64,000 bases of DNA from Adenophora triphylla var. japonica. Taxonomy: Eukaryota; Streptophyta; Magnoliopsida; Asterales; Campanulaceae. This document shows positions 20,651-33,114 of this stretch, piece after piece (the stretch's first letter is position 1; each line of letters begins with the position of its first letter). The notes beneath the pieces are model-generated. The model searched no databases and was not told the origin of the DNA. It saw only the letters and a program-made list of their open reading frames with translations. The stretch is from NCBI GenBank assembly GCA_022495995.1, contig JAFEMH010002321.1:1-64000 (forward strand), written 5' to 3'. The translations under genes and the position numbers were made by a program.

Positions 20651-23325
20651 AGAGATCCCAGTTAGGCATCACGAATTTGTAGGGAGCGAGGAGGAATAAT
20701 GGAGTCGGGTGCACAGCCAGGCGGAAGCGGAGCTTCTTGGCGGATCGGGATTCGACGTCTGCGCTTTCATTTCCTTGTGTTGTTCCATGAACCGGGCCGG
20801 ATGAGGGTCTTGTGTGGGCGGAACCAAGTGGCATTCAAGCTAGTGGGCCCAGGGCTAGAGAGAGGAGCTACATTTGGAGCAGGCGGGTGGAGGGAACGGC
20901 GCGATCAGGGGGCGTAGGTGAAAACATCACAGAGTAAATTTGAGTTACCACAAGGGAGGCATGAGTAGGAGCTTGGGCGAAGGGATAGAATCTTGCGGCT
21001 TCTTGTTGATTTTCAAGCGCAGAAAGTAGGTGGAAGGCGACCCCGATGTGGCGGGATAACTTGGATTTCAGTGGGGCAGTAAGTAGGAAACTTGAGGTGC
21101 GAAGTTCTTTGTCCGGATTGTTGAATTGCATGGGTACTTTGTGGTGAAGGTGTGTAACAGAAGTGCTGCGGTCTGGTGATTCGGATGACTTGCAGGGATG
21201 GAGGCTTGGTAACCCACATAGAAATGCCGAGTGAGGAATGGATTTGTGTGAGGAAGCTTGGTGAACTAGTGCGATTACGAGGAGGGGCTCTATTTGTGGC
21301 CCAAGAACCAAGTTGTGGCGGCATTCAGAGCTGTAGTTTATTCTTTGTGAAGGTGCCGGATTGATCGGTTCCGGGCGAGGCGGGATCCCAGATTAGGCTG
21401 TGGCATTCGAGATAGCCCCGACCATGAGAAGACATTGTCCGTGCGATTTTGCCCCCGGTTTGATGCCAGTCGAGGCTGCGTAGGATCCGGTGGTGCGTGG
21501 TTGGGGAGAGGTGTGGTGCGGCCGAAAATCGAGGAGGGCATGGGTTCTGGTAGTGGCACCCATAGGAGGTGGGTGGCGGCATCTGGGGTGTAGTCGGGCG
21601 GCGTGAGTGGGGTTGGCATCCTCGTCTTGGCTTCCGCGGTGAAGGTGCCATGCGGATTGAAAGGTGGCGGCCGGGCCGTGACTCTTAATAGCCTCGCGTA
21701 AAGGCTGTTTGGTTTGACATTGCTTCTGTCGTAACCTCATACGTTGCACGCTAAGCTTGATTCCCACTTGTTGCTCTGTGCGAGGGGTCCGGGAGGCGGA
21801 GTGACGTTATCCCCATCATTAGCGGGCGATGCGAGACATTACGAAGCCCGGAGTCGGAACAAGCGGTGAAGAAGCGACGATGCGCTTGACTCTTCCCCGG
21901 CTGATCAAACGGTGACCCGGTGCCCGAAACCAAGCTTTGTGCGGAGGCTGCTGGAAAGGACACAAAGGTTCGAGTCTTTATGCAGGAATGGAAGGAGGGT
22001 AGGTGTTTGGGCTTTTGGCTCAAATACGGCATGCGATTATTTGTTCACGTTTACTTAAAACATGTTTTATTAACCTAATCGGTTGGAAAAGATTGCTCTT
22101 CTTTTCGCAAGCTACTACGATTCTGGATCGGTGGGCCCCGTCACTACGTCTATAAGCCCCTCGTATTCCACCTTTATTTGACCCCAGACCTCCCGGGGTG
22201 GACGGCCCGGCCGAGGGGTCTATAGAGGCAAGCGGGTCCCAGGCCAAATGAGAAAGAAAAACGATCCTAAAAGTGCGGCGGGTAGTCAGTGCTTAACTTG
22301 AGCATTACGATGTAAATTACGGGACAAAGTGGCGTGCGAAAGTCAAGATCATGTCAGGAGGCTCGACGAAAAGTCGGCGCGGTTTGGGCGGCCAGCGTCT
22401 GTTCAGTCTTGACTTGTCGTGGGTTCTGCAGTAAATGATGAAGTGGAATGTTCATTAATATGATGACTGGGTGTAATAAATCTTGAAGTCGAGTGTATAA
22501 TTTGTGCAGGTGAGCCGAAGTCAAGGCGCCAAATTCAATATCTTGGTCAAAGTGCGCGGCGGAGCCGCGAGAACTTCGGCCCGATTAGGGACCCGAAAGA
22601 TATTGAGTCGGTATGCCGACAAAGGCTTGAAAGGAAAGGTACATGCACGGACGGGCGTGCAGCACGGACGGACTAAAAACCAGCGGGTCTCGGACAAAGT
22701 GTGTCACGGACAGAAGTGCATGGTCGGCACGAGGCTCCATTGGGATGTTTGGGTAGTCTTTGTGCTCATCGGAAGGCGTAATAAGACGAAGCGGACATGA
22801 CAAAGGGATTTCCGGGTTAAGGGCGTGAGTGTGCGGTGTACGGTCACGTGCGCGTAGTGTGCAAGCGAGTCTCCACATTATTTTTAGAGTAAAAATAGAG
22901 ATTTTTTTATGTGTCTTAAAAAATATGATGCATGATTTTTTTTTGGAAATTTTCTTTTCTTTTTGAAAATCTTTTTTTTTTTTTGAACTTTTTTTTTTTG
23001 AGCAAATTTTAACCCAGGCACATAAGCACGAAAATTCCGGCCAAGGTTAGGGACATTCTTCCGGCAGGTCAAAATTTTGACTTTCCTCGAGGCGGCCAAA
23101 ATAACATGAAAAGCGTGCAAAAAATCAACACACACACAAAAATGATTTTCAAAGCGGGACGGATACTTGACCCTCAAAAGCTTTTTTTTTAAAGCGGTGA
23201 AATCTCTGCGGCACGTAGGATTGTTAGACCACAATTTATCCCCGACTCGTGTTAGGAGGCGATAGCGGAAATTTAGTGGTTTCCACCAATATACCGAATA
23301 CCATTTTTTTTAGAAAAAAAGCTTA
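20651..23325 (-). other. D leader and gag N-terminal region, decayed
   Basis: Between the primer binding site and the gag-like part there are proline/histidine-rich minus frames (21,393-21,767, 21,751-22,032, 20,868-21,311) that could be gag N-terminal remnants. None is recognisable. It contains A and T runs near 22,900-23,000. There is no counterpart on the right arm. Confidence 0.4.
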
Positions 23326-23343
23326 GTCCCAGCGTAGTCGCAT
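23326..23343 (-). other. Primer binding site of element D
   Basis: In minus sense TGCGACTACGCTGGGACT follows the LTR end ATCACA after two bases. It matches the Tat/Ogre site TGGCGACTC-GCTGGGGACT with a few changes. Confidence 0.65.
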
Positions 23344-23344
23344 T

Positions 23345-25145
23345 TGTGATGATATGTTGCCTTTTCGCGGGAAAAAATTCCGATTTTGCGTTGTCTTTGA
23401 AAACCAAATAAAATCGGAAAAAGCAGGATTCGCCACGCCATTTTAATTTTGAGGGCCAAAACTTTGAAAAAAAGCCGAGATCAGAGATTTAGGTTCGGAG
23501 TCATGTTACGCGTCGGGAAGGACGTTAGTGTGCACCCAGACGCCTCACATAAAGCTTGAGTCTTCCAAGCTGAAAATCATTTGTGTGTGTGTGTGTGTGT
23601 GTGTTTTGGCCAAAATAAGTTGAAACTCAGAAAAGTAAAAAATTGGGATATCTTTTTAAGACTTTAAACTGATCCCATGATTTTTTGGAAGATTTTTGGA
23701 TTGAGATTTGGTACTCAAAAGACCTTTTGAAGTTGAGAGCCATTTCTGCCAGAATGAAAAAAGGCAGTGGACCTTTGATTTTGAGAAAGGGATTCAAAGG
23801 TCTTAAAACTTACATAATCTGGATAAACTCAGAGAATGAAAGTTGTTCTAGACACCTTATATAAAGTTTGTGCAGAAGGAATTTTCCATTTTGGAGAAGA
23901 TTTGAGGGGTCAAAACCTTCTGGAAACCTCAGATATGAGATCTGGATTCCCAGAAGCTGATGAACTAGCCTCTGAAAGAAAAATTTGAAAAGAGGAGTTT
24001 TACTCACCCAAAAAATAAGGTAAAAAGTATGTCTGGAAAGCTCTGGATGTTGGCTACAAAGAGTATTTTGTAGTCAGCACCCAAAATTCCAAAGTTCATC
24101 TGTGTCCAAGAAATTAATACCATGGACTGAGGTCTGAAAGAAGTATTTCTACTGGACAGCAGCTACTCAAGAAAGAAAAGATGATTTTAAGAGAGGTTTT
24201 GCATCCATGCTTGTCCCCACATTTCCCTAGAGTTTGGTTAGTGATCACTATAGACATTTTAGTGGTGAATCAACCTATGCCAAACCATCCTTAAGGGTAC
24301 GATTAGGACTAAGCATTTCATTTGCTTGGGGAAGGGGAATTTTACCCTTTGAAATCAAGATTTAGTGCTTGAAAATATGGTTTTTAGGGTTTTGAAAGTG
24401 CATTTTCTTTGCAAGTAAGCAAGAAAAGCTTTGAAAATAATGTTGATCTTTGTAGAAGATCATCCATGGAGATGGTCTTCCATGGTGATCTTCTTAGATC
24501 TAAAGAAAGAAGATGAAAGAACTACATTTTGTAGTTTTGAAGATGCATGCATGGATGAGATTTAGGGTTAGGAAGGAGAGGGTTTACCAATCTTCCTTGT
24601 GTTCTTTGAGTGTTTGGCTTGAGTATATGAGTGTTTAGGGATTTAATATGAGAGTGAGTGGATGAATATGAGTTGGGAAAGATTGGAGAGAAAAAGGTGA
24701 CAATTCTTGTGAATTCTCACTTTGTTTTCTCTCTATGTTCCATGAGAGGTTGATGCGGTGTGTTAACTTCATTGCTTATTTTGTAGTGGTAGGTTTCGGT
24801 CTATAGGCCTCCCTCGAAAATCTGTCTGCTCCGCAGCGGACAAGGATCCGGTAGGCGATGCCTTTGTTCATTAATTACGGCTCCGGCTTTGGACGGGAAG
24901 AATAAAAATTCAAAAAAACCAAATTAAACGGCTTGAGTTTTGTGTTTCGGCCTTTCTATTTATGGTTTATTCCTTTTGTTTTGCTTTTTAAGATGCTTTT
25001 CTTGGTTTAACCGTTAAATAGCCGTACCCGTTCTACCCTCACTTTGTTAGAAAAGTTAGGATTGTTAGGAATTGTTAGTAATTGTTATGACTTTAGATTA
25101 ATTTTCTAACGAAAATTCTAACAAGCTCAAATTGGAGCACTTACA
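23345..25145 (-). repeat. 5' LTR of element D
   Basis: In sense it starts TGTAAGTGCTCC at 25,145 and ends ATCATCACA at 23,345; length 1,801 bases. It is collinear with 5,505-7,248, but the last 90 bases and the promoter part (24,780-24,900) have diverged strongly, with loss of the TATA box and of the CG palindrome. Confidence 0.85.
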
Positions 25146-26639
25146 TCTACACGATAAATGCCTGCCCAACTGGTCCACGGGCCATGAAAGCACAACAAAG
25201 GCCTGCATATCAGAACTCCTGTAGACTCATCGAGGGTGAAGGGTCCTCACTGGAAAGGGTTTATTGAAGTACGAAAATGGAGGTTTGAAACAGATGAGAA
25301 CGGATCTTTTCTTCTTTCCGCAGGATCCGGAAGTACCGCAGGGCGCGGTACAGTGATTGAAAAGACGATCGAATACTCGCCGGCGGCCTGGAATATGAGG
25401 AGGCCTCCTCGATGGAGCCTTGCAAAAAAGGAAAAAAGATTTAGGCGCACGGGAAAAGGTCGATCGTTGCAAACCACATCTGAATGGCTCTCCCGCCCGA
25501 GTCCTACATTTGGTGACTACTTTGTAAGGGTCCGCACACAACCAGGAAACATCGCGATGAGCCCGAGCATCTGCGGCCCAGGGATGGCTAAAGCTACGGG
25601 ACTTATGCCGAAGACAAGTTTAGAGGAACTCTTGTTGCTAAGCCTAACGAGGTAGTAGAGATGTTCTGGACCCTACCCAAGATACACTTGGAGGGCTACA
25701 GCACCATAAGGAGTGAAGTATACCTTCGGAGCGTCGCACGACACATGTGGAACGGTTCGAAAGCTCGACCAATAGTCAAAGCCTCTTTTGCCACGGAATT
25801 GATCAGGAAACCTGAATCTAGATCGGGCGGCAGTGCCAAAGCGAGCACTACAGGCCACGGAATTTCCTCGAGATGAATTGGGATGGTCTGGTTGATGGAG
25901 CAATTGTTCGAAAGAAAAAGAAGTCCAAGAAGTGCGTTTGAAGGGTGATCTGGCTTCAGTCGAGAGATGATGGCTAACAATTGAGAAAGGAAAAACGAAA
26001 ATAGCACAGGTTCCCAGAGTCATGAGGCCACCAACGTAATCTTGGTAAGAATTGGGAGGAGAAAACACTCTCGGGATCTCAAGATCCCGCGACGAGGAGA
26101 AATGAGCCTCTCTTGCACCAAGCTTGGATTGGTCCCCGGGTCCCTTTATTGTCGAATCTAGGACGAGTCCAGATCTCGAGCTCTCTTTGTTAAGACTCGG
26201 AGTCCTTCTAGGGTCGTCCGATGACGTATACGCACTGAAGAGCTACGGGTGCGTAGCAGCGGCGTATTCCCTTTAGTTTTGATGAGGCAATAGATCGAAA
26301 TGATTACAGTCGATCCCTTGATTGCCACTTTTAACTAATGACGAATTAATTAAAAAAAAAACACTTAATAATAACTCATTAGATAAAGCCGAAGACACAT
26401 TAAACGGAAAAAAAATCAAACAATACAAAAAAAAAAATCTTTAAAGCGGAGTTGTCAGGAAAAGGAAAAATCGAGGCCCCAAGGCCCAGAAAGAGATTTT
26501 GACGAGTGGGAATTTGGGAGGAACATTGGAAGGCTGGAAGAGCCTAAAAGAGACGCTTGATTGGTGATTTCTTTGAAGGAATCGGAAAGGATGCTCTGTA
26601 CCAAGAGTCCTACAAAATCCTCAAGTTCGAGGAAAGTTG

Positions 26640-27395
26640 CCCTCTTTAAATCAAAGGGAACATCACATGTGCGAGATACGGGTTGCCGGCGAAATCATCT
26701 CGAGATAATGGATCCCACTTCGAAGGGGAATGTGAAAAGCTATTAGCGGCCGGAATTCGAATGAAACGTCACAAAGTCATCTCCTTACGAGGCCCCGAGG
26801 CCAATGGAGCCGTCGGAAGCGGCAAGCAAGACTACGGAAAATATCATCAGGAAAATGGGCTGTCCCGAGGCGGAGATTGGCCAGAGAGTTACCACCTGGC
26901 ACTCTGGGGCTACGGAACACATCGAGTCGAGAACGGCAGGCCAGAGGAAACACTTGGGTTTGCCCTCACATACGGAATGGAGCCCGTACTCCCAATCGAG
27001 CTTTAGAGATCCCCTCGCTCAGGTATGCTTTGTTGGAAAGCGGATCGACGAGGTCGAATGGCTCCAAGTCGCCATGACGAATTGGCCCTACTAGACGAAC
27101 GCGGCCACGAAGGCCATGGAACGTTACATCCCGGGCCTGCACCAAGGAAGAATGGCTAGAGCCTTCGACAAGAAAGAGTAAAAAGCATCGGGAGATCACA
27201 GAGAAGGTGATCTCGTTCTAAAAGAAAAGCCCCGATCAGGTATCGGACCCCCTCGGCAAATGGGAGCTGTATGGGTCGGGCCATATGTCGTCCCGGAAAG
27301 ATCTTCTCTCGGAGGAGCCATGCGGCTTGCGGACCTCGACGGGAATCCCTTTGTACACCCAGTGAATGGTGACAAGGCTGCGAGATACTACGCGT
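26640..27395 (+). pseudogene. D' integrase remnant
   Basis: Frames on the plus strand read SRDNGSHFEGE (second catalytic Asp kept), NGAVEAASKT, NIIRKMG, FALTYGMEPVLPIEL, RIDEVEWLQ and a decayed C-terminal part. At least four frame changes are needed. It corresponds to 15,990-15,170 of D. Confidence 0.75.
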
Positions 27396-27399
27396 AAAA

Positions 27400-27556
27400 C
27401 AAAAAAAAAAAGAGAAAAAAACAAAAAAAGGAAAAGTGCTAAAGAGTAATACCTGACTAGGTTGAAAACTTAGAAAGGGCGGCCTAGGTAAAAAACGGGG
27501 AGGTTGCACCAAAAAAAAAAAAACAAAAAAAAAAAAAAAAAAACAAAAGAAAAAAA

Positions 27557-27590
<34 letters not shown>

Positions 27591-27620
27591 GGGGTTGCAC
27601 TAAAAAAAAAAAAAAAAAAC
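27400..27620 (+). repeat. Long A-rich homopolymer blocks
   Basis: A tracts broken by single C, mirror of 14,947-15,156. The arrangement of interruptions differs between the arms. Confidence 0.9.
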
Positions 27621-27857
27621 AAACAAAAAAATCGGGTTGAACTACGAAGACTGAGGCTCCTCGAAATGAGGAACGTAGGCGGCGGAAACGGTTCGGTCTA
27701 AAGCACTGGAAATAAAAGCCATACTTTGGCATCAATACAATTGATCGAGACCATGAAAGCGTCTCGAAAAACTCTAAAGCAATTCAAATATTCATTACAA
27801 GTTAAAAAGCTCTTTGATGAGTCTAAGCCCGATTCATTCCTACAAGCGGCAACTTTG

Positions 27858-29427
27858 CTAAAAGAAAACTAAGATACATAATCAAACTAATGTGTGCGCC
27901 ATGACAAGAAAGGGATACTCGGAAACCTCGGGAGTCACTCCGAAGCCACTCGTGCGGCCTCTCCCCTCTTCTTCCCCCTTCGGAGTCTTTCTTTTACGAA
28001 CGGGAAAAATGTCGGTGTTTCCTCCTACCAAGCTACGGTATAGGGACAGGATCTATCAAACCGGCCTCTGTCGGGGCCTTAGTAGCCACTAGCGTCATCC
28101 CTCATCTCCTGTAACCTAGGCGGTAGCATAGGAGCCCTCCTCTCCTGTCTCTTGACGTAAGCCTCATAATCGGTCACGGCGTCTCCGCTCTGTCATGAGG
28201 TTGGCCCTCGCCTCGGCCCTCCTCCTCTCGAAACGATCGGGTCCTCCGCGCCCATGATGGCCTCACGCCGTCTCAAAATAGCCACTGAGTCTCTCCCGGA
28301 TGCCTCTCATACCAATCCGGGTACCAAGTGGTCAAGAACACCGGTCTTCGGGCCTTTGAGAATAACCCAGGAGGAAAGGCATCATACCTCCATGCTCGGG
28401 AAAGAAATGGAAACAACGAGGGATCATCCATAGAAACGGGAGCCACCACCACGGTGGCTATATCATCAAAATCCCCAAAGGAACTGCTCCGAGGCCAAAG
28501 CTGTCTCGGAACTAAAGCCGGAATATAGAAGCTAGGCGAGAAAGCCCGGAAGCATGACCACGGGAGACCCGTCTGAAGCACTCTGCGAGTCTCCACCCGA
28601 TGAGGCACCGAGCCATCGATATCTTCGGTCGGCGACCCGCCATCAACGCTCCCACGAGCCACGATCATCAAAATCTACATCAACACCTCTCTGGCAAAAG
28701 TCGAGGCTGATCATATCGAGAGGTTTCCCGAAGAACCCCCAAGCGCTCCATCGGCCACGGGGTCAAGAGGACCGGGCTGCCCCCGTGCATATACCGCCTT
28801 CCGGTAGCTAATCTGTCGAGAGCATGAAAAGTCTCCCCCGGAATCAAAGGAACGACATCTACGCCCGGGCGACGGTGAACGACAACATCCGGCAAAGACC
28901 GATGGCGGATCCCGAAGGAATAGCCCATGAACAGGGTGCCAAACATACAAAGTGCAAAGGCATCCCAATAGGCATCATCCACCAAACCTAGGCCCTAAAT
29001 CTGTCGGGAAGACCGGAAATATCGAAATGATCGGGACCGCGGATCATACCTTGCGCTTCCTCAGGGAAAGATGAAGGAGGACGCACAATCTGTCAGCAAA
29101 AGAAGCCCCTCCGGGCAAAGGAACCGCTATCTCTTCCACCTCAGGACCTCCAAGCAAGGCCCGAAATTCTTCCACAGTCGGAACAATCTCGTTGAAGGAA
29201 AGGCAAAAGACATGCCTCCTAGTGTCCCAAAATGAGGAAGAAGCCCTCAAAAGCTCATAATCTGGAACCAATTCCTTGAGAGACCATAAGCACTTCACCT
29301 TGTACCTTTCTTCAAAGAAGGACCTCCTCTCATGCATGATCTCCCGGGACGAATCCTTGAACTTGTTGAAGAATGACATTTGGGATTCTTGGGACAATTT
29401 TGATGGAGCTTTTCTAAAGTTTTCCAT
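27858..29427 (-). pseudogene. D' antisense gene 2: DUF7745-like protein
   Basis: The ATG at 29,427 opens MENFRKAPSKLSQESQMSF and the frame stays open for about 128 codons, through ELLRASSSFWDTRRHVFCLS and EEFRALLGGPEVEEIAVPLP, the best preserved N-terminus of this family in the window. It then shifts: GLVDDAYWDAFALCMFGTLF and GETFHALDRLATGRRYMHGG follow (28,985-28,680), then a segment to 28,273 with VSMDDPSLFPFLSRAWRYDA. The C-terminus is near 27,860. The left copy keeps Gly/Glu variants. Unknown function; likely a domesticated-type or captured domain carried by the element. Confidence 0.6.
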
Positions 29428-29551
29428 GGTTTTTCTCTCTTTCTCCCGAAAATGGCTGTTTGAATTTGGAGGTTGAAGAGGATATTTGAATTTGAAATAA
29501 AGTGAGACCAGATCTGAACCAAAATTAAAGGACAATGTCGAGATTCTGTCC

Positions 29552-29567
29552 CTATCCGCGCGGATAG
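29552..29567. promoter_or_regulatory. Perfect palindrome upstream of D' gene 2
   Basis: CTATCCGCGCGGATAG, 125 bases upstream of the ATG at 29,427; mirror of 13,009-13,024. Confidence 0.65.
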
Positions 29568-29905
29568 GATTGCTTTCCATCGAAAAATCTGCAACGATCA
29601 AGTTTGCTACACCAAAGAGGAATATTCCGTCCGGTTGCTCGAAACTGTGCAAAAAAAAACCCTCCCCAAACCGGTCCATATACCAAACACCCTTGCAAAA
29701 AAAAAAAAACCAAGGCTCATGCAACACTTTGCATTCATCTTTGCATTGCATTCATAAAATAAAATCCTAAATTATTACATTCCAAAAAAAAAAAGAGTGT
29801 GCATAAAAAAAAAAACAAACAAACATAAATAAAATCCTAAATTATTACATCCAAAAAAAAGAGAAAAAAAAATGTGCATAAGCTGTACAAATCTAAATCT
29901 CAATC

Positions 29906-32827
29906 TCAAATCTCAAAAAAAAAATCAATCGGAGTCTCCGGCGCCGATGTCGCCCGGCCCCTCTTGCGACTCGGGCCGCCTCCTCGGGAGCCACGAAAAT
30001 CTCGGGCTCGAGAATCGTCCTCGTCTCCGAGAAAGAGGCTCATCGGGACCAGCCGGCACGCTACGATAGGGCAAGCCGAGATCTGCTTGAAAAAATCGTA
30101 TCCGAAGGTGAAGGCGTCGGACTCACACGTACGAAGACGACCCGCCATGCTTGCCATACGTGTCCCTGCCGTGTGGATCCCGAGAATGACGTGATCCGAA
30201 GGCAACACCGCGCGGGGATCAAGGAGAGGAGACGAGAGGAGTCTACTGAAGAAGTCTACGAGCGAATAGGGAAGCCTCCGTCGACGGGCGCCGGCCGTGG
30301 TCGCCTCGCTCTAGCTGAGGAGCCCCGCAAGCGACCATCCTCTGATGAATCTCTTGGCCCAGATCACTTGCTTCGTCGGCTTCTCGACGACCACCTCAGC
30401 GCACAAAAGCAAAAGCGTCAAAAAAAAAAAAAAGAAGTGATGCTAAAGATGATGAAACAAAAGAAAGAAAGGAAGAGAGGGAAAGCGTGAAGCCATACCT
30501 TCATGCCGGACGAGGCCGGAAAGCTCGTGGAAGTCGCTCGGGTGAGGATCTGCACCCTCAATCGGACCCCATCCTGGATATAGGAAAAATCCGTCAGGGT
30601 ACCGCGGGATCCCAAGCCCCTCCCTATCCGAACACGAGGCATCCTCGGCCTCCTCGAGACGAATGTCGCATATGGCTCAATCGCCACGAAATCCGAGAAG
30701 TCTTTGGCCGGCTCGGTAATCATCCCGGAGTCACGGACCGATCGCTCGGAGTGCATCATATCGGCGGGAGGCTCCACCGGTGTCCTCGGCGAGTTCACGC
30801 CATGCGGCGCGTCACCCTCTCTCCCGAGATAATATGCATCGCGAGTCGGACCTCTCGAGAATCCTCCATTTGCACAGTCAAATCTCGGCGCCCTTCGGTG
30901 CGCCACCTCGAAGCGATCCCGGGGGAAGAATATCATCCCCTCATCTGTCTCGGCCTCCGTCGAAGGAAGGCAATCCGCGTACACGAGAGTCGTCGCCCCA
31001 CAGAGCTTATCTTCTCCCGGGCATGCTTGGACCAAGGCTGCATGGCCGGATACGCCCGGCGTACTCCGCCATTGCCGCCACATCGTGACGTGGAAAAACT
31101 CCAACGCCCATTACTGCGAAGGTAAAAATCCAATCAATCCGGTGCAAAAGAAAAGTGCGTGCTCAAAAAAAAAAAAGAGGAAAAGCAAAAAGAGAGCTTA
31201 TACCTCCGGGGCAAACTCAAAGCGGTACAAGAGCTCACGGCCTTCATTTGTACCTATCGAGAGCAAAGTAAAGCTCTGCCCGGCCCGGCCTCTCCCCACG
31301 AGACATCTCAGGCCGTCTCCATGTCCTCCAAGGACCTCAACAAGGCAAAGGCTGCCGTCCCCTCGGCATGCCCAAAGAGGGTGCTCGAAAAAGGCAAACC
31401 ACAAGAAGGCCACGGCAATCGATCGGCGCCTATCCTCTCCTCCCGGCCTCGTAGCTCGCTATGGTCTCCACAATCTTACCGTAGACCACGGCATACTCCA
31501 TCCCCATCCCTTTTTGGGAATAGGGGAAAATCCCGAAGAGCACAACGAGATCGGCATCGCTGTAGCCATCCCGCCACTCAATCTTTGCGTCCATTAAAGA
31601 GACAGGCCCGTAATCGCGGCGTAATCGGAGGCGTAACGTAGCCTCGCCCCGGAAGAAGTGAAAGGTGTGGGTCGCGTCCCACCGATCTTTGCGCCGGCAA
31701 ACATCGAGCCCTTGCTCTTAGGGAACTTGACCGGTCCCTCGAAGCACTCAACGAACTCCCGAGCCCCGTCTCGACAACGATCTGTCTCGGACTCGGCAAA
31801 GCTCCTCGGCCCGCATTCGGAAGCCGGTCCCACAAGTCAATCACGGACTCCACCGATCCTCGAGTCTTCATTTTGTTCAGTTGCTCCGTCACAAAACGGT
31901 GTCCGCCCTGTAAAAAAAAAAAAAGAGAAAGAAAATGTCAAAAAAAAAAAAAGTGCATTTGCATTTACACAAAAAAAAAAAAAAGCATACACATGCATTA
32001 AAAAAAAAAAAAAATTTCGACAGCATAACAGCATACAATGAGCATAGCCCCATTTTTCTCGCATAAAAGAAAACAGTTTTCAGCAAATCCCAATGCATTC
32101 ATCAAAAAAAAAAAAAAGATGCATTCCTACGGAAGTAAAAACTCCGTCCCATTTTCATAAAATAACATGCATATCATCCATCATCTCAAAAAAAAATTTT
32201 GCATACATGCATATCATCCATCTTACATGCAACGGGAGGAAAAATCCGTCCCACTTTTCAAAAAAAAAATCCTAAACATACATACATCCCATATTGGCAA
32301 AATGCCCATTCTTTCCAAACAAAATGCATGCATTGCATCATTCATCAATATCAATATTCAATTTCAAAAAAAAAAAAATCATCATCATCATCAACATGCA
32401 ATATTCAATTTCAAAAAAAAAAAAAATCACAATTTTCGAATTTTCATATGCAATTTTCGAATTTAAAAAAAAAAAAAATGGCGAAAATGCCAATTCTTTT
32501 TCCCAAGCAAAAATGCACATTTTGGGTTACTCACATAATCATCAAGATTCAAAGACAATGAACATCAATATTCAATTTCAAAAAAAAAAAATTTCAAAAA
32601 TCACCTAAAATTCAAATTTCAAACAAGAAATCAACAAAGGGATCAAAGGGTTTCAAAGTATACCGTTCGGAGATTCGAATCCGAAGCCCAATGTTGCCAA
32701 GCATCGGGGTAGGGCTCCTCCGTCCGATTGCGAAAGATTGTAATGCCTCCTCATCCGGACGAGCTCCAATCGTCTCTCAGCCACGGGCCACGTCCTTGGC
32801 CTTGAAAAGCGCCTTCCCGTGTTCCAT
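29906..32827 (-). pseudogene. D' antisense gene 1: plant mobile domain protein
   Basis: The ATG at 32,827 opens the same first exon (MEHGKALFKAKDVAR). The acceptor TTTACAG is intact before GGHRFVTEQLNKMKTRGSVE (about 31,908), followed by IDLWDRL and a frame-shifted PMD core (GGTRPTPFTSS in one frame, HTFHF in another). A later acceptor near 31,116 (TTCGCAG) precedes MGVGVFPRHDVAAMAEYAG, and the last exon ends TPIDFFFEI with TGA at 29,908-29,906. Intact splice sites here, missing on the left, support the exon model. It is broken by frameshifts. Confidence 0.6.
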
Positions 32828-32991
32828 TGCTCAAAAAATCGAAGAAATCGGAAGATTTTGAAGCTTTTCTTGGCAGCAATGGCTTCTCCTCGGTTTTTCT
32901 CTCTCTCTCGTAATTCTGAGACATTTCAAAAAGCTGAATGGGGAAGAAGAAAAGGGCGTTGGCCCTAATTAATACCCACGACTTTCGGCTC

Positions 32992-33007
32992 CTATCCGCG
33001 CGGATAG
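32992..33007. promoter_or_regulatory. Perfect palindrome upstream of D' gene 1
   Basis: CTATCCGCGCGGATAG, 165 bases upstream of the ATG at 32,827, with the conserved GTATTAATTAGGGCC block between; mirror of 9,634-9,649. Confidence 0.65.
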
Positions 33008-33114
33008 GATTGCAAAGGTCAAAATGACCCTTTTGCCCCTTAAAATTTCGGGACTGCAATTCGGTCCCCGACTTGACAAAGTTAACCAAAGTTAACCAAA
33101 GTCGGCCCCTTGTC

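Larger units (their letters stand above)
5505..25145 (-). mobile_element. Element D: giant Tat-type Ty3/gypsy LTR retrotransposon with two antisense genes
   Basis: Sense is minus. The 5' LTR is 25,145-23,345, the primer binding site about 23,343-23,326, a gag-like region about 20.7-19.9 kb, protease 17.85-17.3 kb, integrase about 16.0-15.2 kb, then long homopolymer tracts, two genes on the opposite strand, tandem repeats, a purine tract and the 3' LTR 7,248-5,505. Gag-pro-integrase order and the Tat-type primer site fit the Tat clade, where antisense extra ORFs between pol and the 3' LTR are documented (for example Grande). No reverse transcriptase/RNase H is visible, so it is likely non-autonomous. 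Flanks (catat left, tctac right) are not a target duplication. Confidence 0.8.

Noticed and set aside
20868..21767. Histidine/proline-rich frames of about 100-150 codons on the minus strand
   Set aside because: No recognisable domain, overlapping in three frames; noted only as possible gag N-terminal remnants.
5505..25145. D inserted into D' as a simple nested insertion
   Set aside because: The left flank of D is the C leader, not D', and there is no target duplication.
30418..31104. 228-codon minus-strand frame in D'
   Set aside because: It lies over PMD exons 3-4 and reads through an intron T tract; I included it within the D' PMD pseudogene and did not call a separate gene.
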